A stretch of DNA of 64,000 nucleotides from Poa pratensis (Eukaryota > Streptophyta > Magnoliopsida > Poales > Poaceae), in assembly GCA_947311845.1 (NCBI GenBank), contig CAMZMU010000027.1, forward strand, positions 72,024,184 through 72,088,183, written 5' to 3'. The translations under genes and the position numbers were made by a program. A model generated the notes under the pieces. The model worked only from the letters and a program-made list of their open reading frames with translations. It did no database searches and was not told the DNA's origin. Every line of letters starts with the position of its first letter. Positions within the stretch are counted from its first letter, which is position 1. Of the stretch, positions 48,104 to 59,475 are shown one piece after another.

Positions 48104-49142
48104 CTAGGTAGAAGTGCCGGCCGGGGACTGGCTTGCAGGGAGGCACTGCGAAGTTTCAGGGATCTGCTCTGTCTGCACCGCCTGCAGCTCCACGCCGCTG
48201 TCGCCGTCGACGTTGAGCCGCTGGTACTCTCCGACGTTGTTGAGGTGGACCTTGTCGACGACCTCGTTGTGGTGGTTCTTGCGGACCAGGTACACCACCG
48301 GCTGCGCGGCTAGCGTCACGACCACTACCGCCCACAGAGCCGCGGCCATGACCGCCCCCGCGGCCACCTGGAATACGCCTCCGAAGCCCAGCGTGTCCTG
48401 AAGCACCAGCTCCAGGAAGGATATCAGCAGAGCCACGAAGCAGCCGTCGAGCGGGACGAAGACGGCCGCCGCCGCCCAGAACTTTCAGGCGAGGAGCGCA
48501 CGGCTCTTGCGCACGGTGCCGAAGAGGACGGCGTCCTCGAGCATCGCCACCACGCAAGCAATATGGGACACCACGGCGACGTATGCGGCGCTGCCAAGGC
48601 ACGCGAAGCCGCCGAGCACCTGCAGCAGCAGGACGACGGCCACGTTGGACGCGATATGCTTCGTATGCAGGATCGCGTACCACGCGAGGCCGGAGAAGAG
48701 GATGTACAGCATGGAAAATGGACCACGTGTAGGAAGATGCGTCCGAGCCGCCTGACGGGCGCACGTGGGAGGTCCTGGAGGAGGATGTGGTCGCCGGTGC
48801 CAGAGTCGCCGTCGGCGCAGTAGAGCGAGGCGACGCGCGGATCACGTAGATGGCGGTGCAGGAAAACGAGAACACGAGGAGGAGGAGAATGAAGACGGCC
48901 TCGAAGATGCAGAAGGCGAGCCCTCCGGCGATGAGACGCACGAGGTCGTCGGCGTCGTTCAGGCGGGAAAGGATGGCGCTGTTGGCGGCGAGGTGCACGA
49001 GCAAGAGCGCGGTAAGGACGAAGGCGCCATGGTCGCCCAACGCTCTAGAGAGGATGGCACAGGGGAGCACTCGGAAGGTCTCGCGCCAGATGCCGGAGAA
49101 CCCGAGGGCCCCAAGATCAAGCTGATCCGGTTCGCAGTCCAT
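48104..49142 (-). pseudogene. Decayed paralogue of the multipass membrane protein
   Basis: ATG at 49142 begins MDCEPDQLDLGALGFSGIW, parallel to the intact gene at 35295-36167. Homology runs to a longer C-terminus (NNVGEYQRLNVDGDSGVEL...). Lesions: a frame change near 48832 after CTAIYVI, another near 48715, and a TGA at about 48484-48486 in place of the Gly codon of LLAGKFW. Hydrophobic segments and the VVAMLEDAVLFGTVRKSRALLA block are otherwise clear. A 15-20 residue extension and weaker third-position GC distinguish it from the intact copy. Very unlikely to make a full protein. Confidence 0.8.
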
Positions 49143-49732
49143 TGATCTAGCAGGGTATGCTGGCAGAGAGGAAGGAGCTTGGAACTGAAAAATGGTGCTT
49201 ATGAGGAAGAGGAGCAGTGGAGAGGGGAAGGGAGGTCGGGTTGGTATGTAAATGTTCTCTGACATAACTCGAATATGCATTGTGCAGGCTTATCAATTAT
49301 CTTGAGATAAAAGAACTATTCATCAGTCTTGAATTGTAAATGGTGAGGGCTGAGTTGCATGCACTATATATGATTCGCAAAAAAAGTAGCATGCACTATG
49401 CAGGCTAATCAATCTTAATATCTTGTTCGTTTCACTTCACAACATGGCACCGACTGTTGGAAAACGCAACTCCACACTAGGAGCATCTTCCCCGTTTATC
49501 TGAGACGTCCAAATGGTTTTTGATATGTGCACAAAATATTAATTAATCTTCAAATATTAATGCATTGTCAATAATTTGTAGATTTGTGTAATTTATTTTG
49601 TTGATTCATGTACTAATTAGAAATTTACCTACGTGGACCAGAATTGAGTGACATGCAGGTGCCATGACCAGGGTGTCTGCGTCTTCTCGTGCTTTGCCTG
49701 GCATATTTTTGCGTAATTGTTTGTCATTTGAA
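49143..49732. other. Upstream region of the pseudogene, no other feature
   Basis: AT-rich. It ends where the CACTA terminus begins. Confidence 0.4.
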
Positions 49733-49940
49733 CACTAGTGGAAAACCGGACACTAGTCCCGATTCCAGAGGGGCATTCTTCTCGGCTAGGCAGCCGAGAC
49801 AAACCAAGCGGGACTAAATCCCCCCACCTTTTGCTCTCGGTTTGCTACGAACCGGGACTAGAGGCCCTCCCACGTGGGCACGGCGCAGCGCGCGGGGCTG
49901 GGAACCTTTAGTCCCGGTTCGTAACACGAACCGGGATGTG
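49733..49940. repeat. CACTA terminal inverted repeat and subterminal repeats
   Basis: After CACTAGTGGAAAA come cactagtcccgattcc, gtttgctacgaaccgggact and tagtcccggttcgtaac, alternating in both orientations. Such arrays bind the element's DNA-binding protein in known CACTA systems. Confidence 0.8.
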
Positions 49941-50358
49941 TCAGTGTTTTCTTTTTTTCCATTAATTTTAGGGTTTAGGGTTTTAGTGTGGTGTCGGATG
50001 GTTTAGGGTTTGGGGATCGCCTCGATGTGCCAAAAGCGGGTTCCCGGTATATATAAATTACACACCCCAGCTTTGGATTCCGGTAACACATACAATATAT
50101 ACAACATGTGATATCGCGTTGATGACACATACAAATTAAGTTGTACATGAAGATCGCGTTTTCCGGTTCCAGGTACTTAATTATTACATGGAGGTTTCGG
50201 TTTGCCTTCAGGATCGTAGTACTCTCCTTTGTCCGATATGGCCTCCGCAAGGTAAAATCCCGCCAGTTCCTCCGCAATTGCTCTAAAGCGGTGATTCCAT
50301 GGTAGTTTGTTGCACTTTTGCGCCAACTGTGAGATCAAAATGAATACATGAGTTTTGT

Positions 50359-50384
50359 GTATATATATATATATATATATATAT
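50359..50384. repeat. (TA)n microsatellite
   Basis: About 13 uninterrupted TA units in an intron of the C48-type gene. Confidence 0.9.
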
Positions 50385-51569
50385 CAGATGAATAATAACG
50401 TTGTGAATAATGTTTCGTACATCGCGAGATCTTTGCCAATCCAATCTCTCGGAGACTAGGACGTGTATGTACTCGCAAACAAAGTATCCACATAAATTAG
50501 TTCCCGGCGGCTGTTCAAGGCAAGACTATGTACAAGAATAGAATTCAATCAATAATAATCAAGTATGCATGATAATGGTGTGTGGACATAGGTAGTACTA
50601 CTTACTTGGTTCAAATGCCATATCAGCTTTTTTGGCCATTCACGGGAATTTCTTCCTTGATAAATGTTTCCTAAACGCTGCCCGACAAAGAAAATTAACA
50701 AATGAGATATTAATGACTTGATATCAGGAGTACGAAGGAAATAGGCGGTAAGAAATGAGTGTACCTTTCGAGCAGGTCAAAAACCATCTTGTACTCTATA
50801 GGTTTTCTTCTTAATGAGTCAAGGGAATGAATATCTCCACTGTGAGGTTTAATGACGAGAAGAATATAGTGGAAGCTGCGCACAGTCATGATGCATAACT
50901 CATCAGTTAAACTTAATTAACATCGGGTGAGCAAATTAGAATGTGTACATGACAGTAACACTTACTTGTAGTTGAAAGGCCAAAATATAGTGCTTTTGTC
51001 GCGGTATCGCTTGAAATACCTTAGCAGATCAGACGGTGTGTCCCTCTTACATAAGGGATCCACTATGGTGACTTCATTAAGTTTATCCGGGTCAATGAAC
51101 CCAATGTCATTCCTGTTTTCCCTTTTGAGTTCGAGCATCTTCATTCTGCATAATATAGCGCACAAAATATTAAATTGAGGATAATGAACGCGCCGAGGTA
51201 AAGATTTAAATTACATAAATAAATCACTTACAGACAGTATGAACTGAGGATGGATTTGTCGAGGGCCGGAGATTGTATAACTGAAAAAGTTCGATAAACT
51301 CAACGGACACACAGTACCGGTCACCGTAGTGCTCTTCCGTACATCTCAGCATGAGACTGACAGACCCGTCCTTTGCGGCTTTCTTGTACCAGGTATGCAA
51401 CGCACGCAATTTTGTTGGTAACCTGCGGCCTTCCACCATATTTTCCCCCGGAACGTATTTTCTTTCTTCAAGAGTGCGGACGTACTCATATGACGAAGCT
51501 ATGTGGTCTGTAGTACGTTGCGCTTCAGTGGCAAGACGATGTATTTCCGCTTTGTTAAACACCTTGAGC

Positions 51570-51590
51570 GGGGGGGGGGGGGGGGGGGGG
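51570..51590. repeat. Poly-G tract (21 bp)
   Basis: On the coding (minus) strand this is poly-C and would encode a proline run following NKPHNL. A length change of one base would alter the frame. Confidence 0.9.
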
Positions 51591-52030
51591 CAGATTGTGC
51601 GGCTTGTTCTCCGAGCTGGGGAACTTGTTTACCTTTTTCGGCGGCTGCGAGAGCTCCTCCCACACCTCGTCATATGACTTGTCAAAAGAACGCTCATAGT
51701 CATCTGGCAGGGCTGGTGGAGGGTCATATAGGTTATCGATGACTCGATTACATGCCTCTGCCGAAAAGCCGGCGGTAAATTTTGGCTCGGGCACTTTCTG
51801 GGCCTTCTTGGTGGCGGCGGCAAAAAATGCATCATTGTGGGCCTTCACGGCTGCGGCGTTTTCCTCCACAGTATTTTGCCAAGGGAACTTGTCAGTTGGC
51901 GGTAGAGTTTTGGCCCTTTTAGGTCGCCTCCTCACCGGCGAACCGCCCTTGCGCTACCTCGGGAGAAGCTTAGCGGGCAATTCCTCAGGCGGCGGAGATT
52001 GAGATGGACTTTCAGCTTCCTGATCGAGAT

Positions 52031-52074
52031 GCTGCAAGGAGGAGTCGGTGGCTTGCTGCAAGGAGGAGTCGGTG
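52031..52074. repeat. 24-bp tandem repeat, two copies
   Basis: gctgcaaggaggagtcggtg occurs at 52031 and 52055 within the CACTA gene. Confidence 0.85.
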
Positions 52075-53629
52075 GCCTTGACAAGATAATGTATTTCTTG
52101 TGCCACATGGTGAAACCACCCTTGACTTCTCTCAATGTCGTCTCACCGTCACCTCCAGGAATCTCAAGAGCCAATGATTCAAATCCCGGCACAATTTCAT
52201 CCACCCCGACAACAGCATAGCCAGCGGGAATGTCACCATTATGGTGCCTTGCTTCGCCATCATTTGGTAGAACATAGCCGACCGCCACCTTCATGGTTAT
52301 GTTAACCACAGGCGCATGTATCTCACATTCTGTCCTCTCCGTGATATCATCCACGGCGTAGCGAGCATCGACATCTATTAGTTGTGTGGAACCCACGCCG
52401 CTTCTACGCTGAGATCGAGCATCCACGGCTTGAGGATCTTGTAGCTGCTGCTGAGACGGCCCTGGCCGATGACTACGTGACTCCATGAGATGTTCCACCT
52501 TTTGTTCCAATGCCGATATCCGGTTTTTTCCTTCTTCTTCGATCTTGCACGGCTTCTATAACTGCCAGCGCACTCCGGAAACCCTTGCTTCAAGGTGATA
52601 CCACCGGGCAGGCCTCGTATATTTCCCAAGTGTTCAGTATTCCCCAGGGCCCGTGACAGCTCGTCTTCCCCTCTATCGGCTTTCCACACACCCTCGTGAA
52701 CTGCTTTTATTGCGGCTTCAATCTTCGGGACGATTTCTTCTACTACTTTCTTAAATTTTCCCCTACAACAATGCACCCTGTTTCCTCATTCAAGGATGCA
52801 CCATGCGCGAACAACCAGAATTTGGACCTATCGGGCCAGTGCTTTGTCTGTGGAGTGATCCCTGCAGCAAGCAGTCTTTTTTCACAGGCTAACCACGTAG
52901 GAATGGCGGACCTGTAGCCACCTGTCCCCAACCTATGGTGGTATATCTTCTTCGATGCATTTTCCTTATTTTTCACTGAATGAGCCACAGCCTGAGACGA
53001 TTGTTTATACGCCTTAAATGCGGGCCAGTAATCTTTTATCTTCACCAGTGTTTCAGAATTTTCACTGAAATCTGGATCTTGTTTTTCATATTTTTTCCAT
53101 AATGTTTTATTGAAGGTCCAGAATTGCGAGGCCATCTTGGAGAGAGTCCACTCCTTGAGTTTCGACTTCTTGGTTTCAGAGAGATCAGTCGGGAAGTTAA
53201 AATGTGACAAGAGTGTGTCATATATCAAATCTTTTGAAATTTGGTGGACATAGCAGGGATCATCGTCTTGTATGGTGATCGGGAGCATGTCCCTAACAAT
53301 AACTCCAGCTTGATTTATATATTTAGTGCGGTTCTCTCTGGGTTCCACCGGATCGCCCTTCACAGCAACTTCATAGATCGGTAACTTTGGATCATCGCTA
53401 GTCATCCTTTTCGTGCGGCCTCGAGGACCTTGCTTTCTAGAAGATTTGCTCGATCCGGAGGGCTAAAAGAAAAATAATGCGTTAATAAGTGCAATACAAA
53501 TCAATTATTGCATCTTGTGATCAACAAAATATAGACTTAATATATATACCCCAGCGGCTCTTATTTCTTCAGACTCATCAAGTCCCTCACCAGAGTCCAT
53601 CAAAAACTGTGAGGCAAAATCCTCATCAT

Positions 53630-53710
53630 CTTCTCCACCGGCATCTTCTCCACCGGCATTGGTTCCACCGGCAGCTTCTCCACCGGCATATTCTCCACCG
53701 GCAGCTTCTC
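53630..53710 (-). repeat. 15-bp coding minisatellite in exon 1 of the CACTA gene
   Basis: ttctccaccggca units repeat about five times, encoding imperfect AGGEx pentapeptides on the minus strand. Confidence 0.8.
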
Positions 53711-54129
53711 TATCGCAATGCTCATATATCTCTTGCATAACTATGTCTTCATTCTCCTCGTCTCGCACATAGTTGAGATCCATAGATCAATGTCCCTAAA
53801 ATTTGCATCTTATTCACAATTAGTAGTAGTATTAATTTGCATCTATAAGAAAAAAACTATAAAGTTAACAATTGTGCTAACACTAACAATCTTATTAACA
53901 ATTAGTACTAATTTGAATCTATAAATTTGCATGTATAAATTTGCATTTATAAAATTGCATCTATGAAATTTGCATCTATAAAATTTGCATCCCAAAATTG
54001 CTACACAAAAATTGCAAAAAATTCTAACTTTTGCTAACTTATCAAATTTGCTCACACTAGCATGCACAACTTTGCTAACCCTAACAATTTCCTAATAACA
54101 TTTACTAAAATTACAAAACAAAAAAGTAC

Positions 54130-54742
54130 TAAATTTCTACAAAGTACAAGCATACACAAAGTACAAACATACATAAATTGCATCTAAAAAAAGAATAAGA
54201 AAAGAAAAAGAAAAACTAACCTCAACCGTGGGCTCGGGCAGGGAAGGGCGACGGGGCGGCGGCGATGGCCAGGGCAGCGCGGCGTAGCGGCCGGAGTGGC
54301 GGCGTCGTGGGGAGAACCTCGGAGCAGCAGCGGAGGGGAGGGCGACGCGGCGGAGACGCCTCGGGCACCTCGGGGCGGTGGAGGAGGCGCGGCGGCTGCC
54401 GGAGCAGGGGAGCACCTCGGGGTGGCGGCGGCGGGGCCCGGAGCAGGGGAGCACCTTGGGGCGCGAGATGGAGGCGGGTCTTGGGCGCGATGGAGGTGCA
54501 ACACAACGGCGCGGCGGAGCGGGGCAGCACGACGGCGCGGCGCTATGGCAGATCGACGGGGGCGACCGCGGTGGGGCGCAGCACCACGGAGGCGGAGAAG
54601 GCGACCGCGGCGGGGCGGGGCAGCAAGACGGCGTGGCGGAGCTGGGCTTCACCGTCGGGGGGCGTCGGCGGCGTCGGGAGCCCGGAGGTGGAGAAGAGGC
54701 GTCGAATTTGGGGGAAGTTACAAAATTTTCGTGCGCAGCCAC
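54130..54742 (-). other. GC-rich first-exon-like region of the CACTA gene
   Basis: A minus frame from 54742 begins MAAHENFVTSPKFDASSPPP, plausible as an N-terminal exon. The rest (Pro/Arg/Ser low complexity) is open in several frames because of GC bias. Its splice partner was not resolved. Confidence 0.35.
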
Positions 54743-54754
54743 ACAAAACGCCGC

Positions 54755-54920
54755 GAAAACGACCTTTAGTCGCGGTTGGAGCCACCAACCGGGACTAAAG
54801 ACCCTTTAGTCGCGGTTGTAGCCACCAACCGCGACTAAAGGTCTCCCTGGGCCACCAACATTTTGGGCGCGAAGCCCAGCGGACCATTAGTCCCGGTTGG
54901 TGTTACCAACCACGACTAGA
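54755..54920. repeat. Internal cluster of tagtcccggtt-type repeats
   Basis: Alternating ctttagtcgcggttgg and ccaaccgggactaaag words identical in kind to the CACTA subterminal repeats at 49733-49940, located just upstream of the minus-strand gene. Confidence 0.7.
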
Positions 54921-55169
54921 TGGGCTTTTTAATTTTTTTTCCTTGTTTCTTTTTCTTTTTCTGTTTTGAATGGTTTTGTTTCTGTTTTGATTTACTTTCT
55001 TTTTTAATTTTTTTTGTTTCTAGTTCATTAATTTTCTTATATACTTTGATTTAAAGGTGCCAAACAGATTTTTAAAATTATTACACATCACTAACTTTCA
55101 TTATTACACAATTACACAAAATAAAACATTATTACACATCACTGACAGTTACATTACTACACCGTAATA

Positions 55170-55470
55170 TTAGGGGGAACGACGGGAAGAGCCAGCCCCG
55201 TTCGCGCACGCACGTTTGCGGCGGAGGGCACTAGCCATGGAGGATGAGTCTTTTAGTGCCCAAGCCAGCTCGGAATCCTCCTTCGCCTTGAGCTGGCAGG
55301 CAGTCCTGGCTCGCTGGACACGGTCATCGTGGACGGACTGCAAGGAGGCTTCAATGGCCTCCTGCATCTGCGGCCCGCCGACCTCTTCCCCATGGTCGCT
55401 CCAGTCGAAGTCATCGTCGTCCTCCTCCTCGTTGGGACGGGCGGCGGCTGGTGGAGGTGCGACGGGCAAG
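55170..55470 (-). pseudogene. C-terminal ORF fragment of a CACTA-associated gene, cut by the Copia LTR
   Basis: An open minus frame runs without an ATG from the Copia junction to a stop at 55170. It has an acidic stretch EEEDDDDFDWSDHGEE, then an Ala/Leu-rich helix (QEAIEASLQSVHDDRVQRAR, KAKEDSELAWALK). AT-rich sequence with gtaataatg words follows, like a 3' UTR. It may be the end of the transposase gene placed upstream of the C48-type gene; this is inference from position. Confidence 0.4.
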
Positions 55471-56659
55471 TGAAAGGATCAGTATGACACCTAGAGGGAG
55501 GGGTGAATAGGTGCTACTCCAATTTTAGTCTTTTTCAAATTAGGCTTGACACAAAAGGTAAATTCTCTAGATATGCAACTACGGTGAATTTACCTATATG
55601 ACAAGCTATCAACTAAGCACGATACATATAAGTAAGGCGATAAACAAGGATAGAGGTAACCAAAAGTCAAGCACGCGGAGACATGGATGTATTTCCGAGT
55701 TTCTCCTTTTTAGGGGAGTACGTCTCGTTGGAGAGGTGTGAACCAACACAATGGTTCAACGGCCATAAAGGCCTCACCCGCTTCTGCGGTGAACCGCACC
55801 ACAAAGGATTGGTTTACTTCAACTATCGGAAACCTTCAAGGCGGAGTCCGGAGCCTTTACAACAATGATTTGGGGCACAACCCACAAAGGATTGGGGGCT
55901 CCCAAACAGCTACAATCTGTCACAAAGACAAGCAAGTAAGTACAACAATGGGATAGGTTTTCCTAGTGGAAACCCTAGCAAGAGTTCCCTCAAGTGAATG
56001 AGGGGCAAATGAAAAATGGCTTGGTGAAGATGTACATCGGGGCCTTCTCCTTCAATCCTCCAAAGATCAACGAGTTTGGGTGGAGGGATTGGGAGATCTA
56101 GTGATTCTTGAGCTTGCAACAATGGTGTCTTCAATTCTGGGCGAGCTAGCTGGCTGGAGGTAGGTGTACCCCTCCTAGAAATGTAGCCGTTGCAAGCAGA
56201 CATCAGACCGGAGTCTCCGGCCCTAGTGACCGGAAACTCTGGCCTAGGGTGCAAGCTCCGGCCATATGGGGCCGGAAACTCCGGCCCCACCAGGGGCTGA
56301 ACAGCTTCTTCGATGTCGAGGCTTGGGCAAACACTCCGGTGCCCTGGGGCCGGAAACTTTGGCCAGGGCCGGAAACTCCGGCCCTAGGGGCCTAAAAATC
56401 CGGATCCCACCAGGGGCTGATCCACTTCGAGCCAGTGTATGCCTGAGCAAACACTCCGGTGCCCTGGGGCCAGAAACATTGGCCAGGTCCAGAAACTTCG
56501 GCACCGACCAGGGGCTGATCCACTTTAGAGCTTCTTCTCTTTTTGGTGTTGATGCACATGTTGTACACAATAAACCTGCATCACTTATCACCAGATTAAA
56601 AACATCCAGAGTGTTGTTAACTAACACACAAAACTAAGAGATCACAAAATGTTCTTTCA
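55471..56659 (-). repeat. 3' LTR of the SIRE-type element (1189 bp)
   Basis: Plus read tgaaaggatcagtatgac ... aatgttctttca. In element orientation it begins TGAAAGAACATT and ends GATCCTTTCA. The PPT adjoins its inner end. It contains a ccggaaactccggcc-type minisatellite. No second LTR is in the window to test identity. Confidence 0.8.
56205..56520. repeat. CCGGAAACTCCGGCC minisatellite in the LTR
   Basis: Repeated ggccggaaactccggcc and caggggctga words, each internally near-palindromic (ccgg ... ccgg). Confidence 0.75.
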
Positions 56660-56675
56660 ATCTCCCCCTTTTTGG
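56660..56675 (-). other. Polypurine tract of the SIRE-type element
   Basis: The minus strand reads CCAAAAAGGGGGAGAT immediately before the TGAAAG LTR start. Similar ctcccccT tracts recur at 56736, 57143 and 59878. Confidence 0.75.
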
Positions 56676-57206
56676 TGTTAGATGACAACACACGGATTTG
56701 CAATAAAGTTCACACAATCATGTTTATCAAATGGAAAAGCTCCCCCTAGATGTGTGCATATAACTCATTTGCTTTGGAATGCAAATGCACACATATAGAG
56801 AGACAAGTTCCAACAAGTATAGCGACATGATATGTAACAACACATTTCACAAACAAGACATATCACAAAATAGGTTGAGTCTAGAGATAAAAACCATACC
56901 TTGTGCATATAAATGTAGATAAACATCCATATAACCCATAGCACAATAATGTAGGTTCAACCATACATAATAAGAAATCCATATGTCTTACACTCACATT
57001 GATAAACATCCATAGTTCACAACATAAGAAGCAAATAAGTTCCAAATAACATAAAGAGACACAAGCGCAATAAAAATGATAAAAGCACATGCTTGTGTCC
57101 AACCCATGCAAATCCCACGGAGAGAACCTAATAGAACTACTTCTCCCCCTTTGGCATCGAGACGCCAAAAAGGGAAAAGAGCATAACTAAACGAAACCCA
57201 TGGAGA

Positions 57207-58862
57207 TCACTCGGAGTCTTCTTCCATATCATCATCCCCTTCTTGATTGTAGTCTTCATCGGAAAGATTCATGGGAGCCTTGCCGGTGTTGCGAGAAGAA
57301 GAGGGCAATGATGTCACATCTCCATAATCAGCCCAAGGAAAGACGTGTTGGTTCCATTGATCATATGGGATAGTATCTTCGGACGAGGAGGAGATAATAG
57401 GATTGCCATCTTCATCTTCTTCCGGAGGAGGAGTGATGCTACCATTGTTGAGCTTGCGCAACTCCTTGATCATGATGTTGGTTGTCAATGATGTGCTTCT
57501 CTCTCACATATGACCCGTGGTTCTCCTTGTGAAGTGCAACATCCATGCAAAGCAATTTTCTCTTCCACCAAGAAAGCTTACTCACTTCCGAGTTCACTTC
57601 GGCCCTTCCTTGAAGATAAGAGGGAGGGTCGGCATTCTTGCTTCTCCTTCTAGGCATTGGGGCCTCGGTCCGCTTCCTCATCACTAGATTGTGGAGGAGG
57701 TGCTCGAGAGGAAGACGGTTGCTTTGTGTGCTTGCTAAGTTGGTGGAGAGTGCCCTTGGCATGCTTGGTGAGGCGAGAGAGATCAACGTTGGGCACCTTG
57801 AGGAGGATGAGCTTCATCACATATGGGGCATAAAGAGGGTTCTTGTGCTCAAAAATGGCCCAAAGCATCTCACACTTGATGAAATCCATGACATCAACTT
57901 CTTGGCCTTCGCAATCCGGACCGGCTTGGAGAACCTTGTAAGCATGGTATAGGAGATTAACAAGCCCTCCTCGAATGGCATCCACATTTCCGGCTTGAGG
58001 AGCAAGACTAAACCGAACCATGCGAAGGAAAATGTTGAAGGTGGGGAGGAGGTCTTGATTAGTGCCAAAGATGATGCAACCGAATATAAGGGCGCAAGCG
58101 ACGCTTGTTGTAGGCGACCCCTTCCACATGCATCCTCTTCCCAATAGGAGTAGTGGCCCCTTGAACTCATATCCCAAACATGTTCCAAACTCCACAAAGT
58201 TGGAGGTGCACTTGCGAGAACCGGTCATCCAAGTCATGGTGACCTCTTCATCATTATCAAAGACCACGGTGGCAAAGAACTGATGTATAAGCTGAATATC
58301 ATAGTCTTCATGAGTGTGAGAGATGAGCCTCTCAAGACCAAGCTTCCGAGCAATCCACACGGCCTCTTGAAAGTAAGGCTTCTTGTCCAAGCTCTCAAGG
58401 CTCAACACTTTTGCTCACACACCATATGCTTCTCAATGCGGGCATATATCTCATTCATGATCAGCTGCTGCTCTCTCCTTGGAAAGTAGGGTCATGGTGT
58501 TGGATGGCAAGTCATAGAACTGTTGTGATCTCATCCGACGAAACTCGCTTCCCCATACCCAAAACAGTGGTCAAGGAGTCAAAATGAGCTCTCTCGGCCT
58601 CTTCTTCATCATCAAACCCACCTAGGGCAGCACGTCTTGTGGCTTCTTCATCTATGGTACTCTGCTGTCTCAGGCGGTCAGTATTGCTGTCAAACAAGAG
58701 CTTGTCCCTTGTTTGAATGCGATTTTTCTTGGTGATCTTTGGGGATGTTTCATGGAAGACTTTGTCCTCTGCACACCTGTGAAAAACAGAATAGGAGAAA
58801 AGCATGGGGATAAGCTTGCATGTCCAGGAACAAAAGAAGAAGTAACCAAAAATTCTGGGCAC
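57207..58862 (-). pseudogene. Extra ORF downstream of pol in the SIRE-type element (env position; PF20167-like)
   Basis: Minus frames in three pieces. 58862-58512 is Arg/Glu-rich (DEEATRRAALGGFDDEEEAE). 58408-57650 holds the conserved core (PYFQEAVWIARKLGLERLI, FATVVFDNDEEVTMTWMTG, ALIFGCIIFGTNQDLLPTFN, MDFIKCEMLWAIFEHK). The tail continues to 57207 through basic PMPRRRSKNADPPSYLQ and acidic EDYNQEGDDDMEEDSE. At least two frame changes (near 58510 and 57650). The core resembles the Pfam 'putative plant transposon protein' domain rather than a viral envelope: no signal peptide or transmembrane segment is evident. Function unknown. Confidence 0.6.
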
Positions 58863-58869
58863 AAATGTC

Positions 58870-59475
58870 TGATCTACACCGGAGTTTCCGGCCTCAGGGG
58901 GCGGAGATTCCGGCCCTGACCGGAGTTTCCGGCCTGGAAGACCGGAGTCTCCGGCCCTGAGATGGGGAACCTCGATTTAGTTCAAGAAACTTTGTGCTGA
59001 GAATTCTAGGGTTAAATCTAGGATACACCTTGCCATCTAGAAGATTCTACACCAGAAAAACTAGGGGAACTACTCTCCAAACTTAGATCGAGGTGAAAAC
59101 CTAAGGAGAGAGAGGAGGTACCCTTTTTGTCCATGGTGCAGCCCAAACGAAGGAGAGGAAGGTCCCCTGCGTTGGTGAGGAGGAGGCCGGAGGCACGGCG
59201 GATTCCGGCGGCGGGGAGCAGCCGGAGCGCACTTCGAGGCGGCGGCGGCTGCAGGGGAGAGGTTGGGGGTCGGGGGTGTGTGGGAGTTGTGAAGTCAACT
59301 CCCACCCCGATCCCCTTTTGGACCCCTGCGAAACTGCCCAGACCGGAGTTTCCGGCCTAAACACCGGAGTCTCCGGCCTAAGCCAGAGATTCCGGGTTTA
59401 GGGCGGAAACTTCAGTCAGACCGGATATTCCGGCCCAAAGGACCGGAGTTTCCGGCCCCACCAACTCAAAAATGC
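58870..59475. repeat. Second CCGGAGTTTCCGGCC minisatellite cluster (internal region)
   Basis: accggagtttccggcc and accggagtctccggcc units occur at 58880-58965 and 59340-59460, closely related to the array inside the LTR. Between them is a GC-rich stretch (59120-59330) with no supported gene. Confidence 0.75.

Larger units (their letters stand above)
50177..53783 (-). pseudogene. CACTA second-ORF protein: transposase-24-like region plus Ulp1-type (C48) protease domain
   Basis: Minus-strand gene. Exon 53550-53783 (MDLNYVRDEENED..., Gly/Ala/Glu repeats) splices at phase 0 to an exon starting 53462. That exon carries a conserved plant-transposon block (YINQAGVIVRDMLPI, KLKEWTLSKMASQFW, GYRSAIPTWLACEKRLL, KFWLFAHGASLNEETG), a coiled coil and linker. 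The linker suffers frame changes near 52755, 52520 and 51940 and passes the poly-G tract at 51570. C-terminal exons 50966-51146, 50765-50875, 50606-50677, 50421-50510 and 50177-50326 encode a SUMO-protease-like fold: His in FHYILLVIK, Asp in HSLDSL, Gln at the end of WHLNQ and Cys in PPGTNLCGYFVCEY. The protease part looks intact while the N-terminal half is broken. C48 domains occur in several plant DNA transposons; their role is unproven. Confidence 0.72.
49733..55470 (-). mobile_element. CACTA transposon (Caspar-like), right side interrupted
   Basis: The left terminus is CACTAGTGGAAAACCGGACA, followed by inverted tagtcccggttcgt/acgaaccgggact subterminal repeats to about 49940. The minus-strand gene at 50177-53783 and a further ORF end at 55170-55470 lie inside. 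The right terminus is not in view because a SIRE-type Copia element is inserted at 55471. No TNPD-type transposase core was seen in the window; it may lie beyond the inserted Copia. Confidence 0.75.

Noticed and set aside
48156..49280. 374-residue single open frame on the minus strand at the paralogue
   Set aside because: It fuses the true start with out-of-frame Arg/Ala-rich sequence after the frameshift, so it is not a real protein. The 46 residues before the true start are upstream region.
53630..53710. Repeated 15-mers considered as a CRISPR-like array
   Set aside because: Contiguous coding minisatellite without spacers, in a plant transposon exon.
54265..54809. Three long overlapping plus-strand frames
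   Set aside because: Gly/Arg/Ala low complexity caused by GC bias, opposite a minus-strand CACTA exon candidate.
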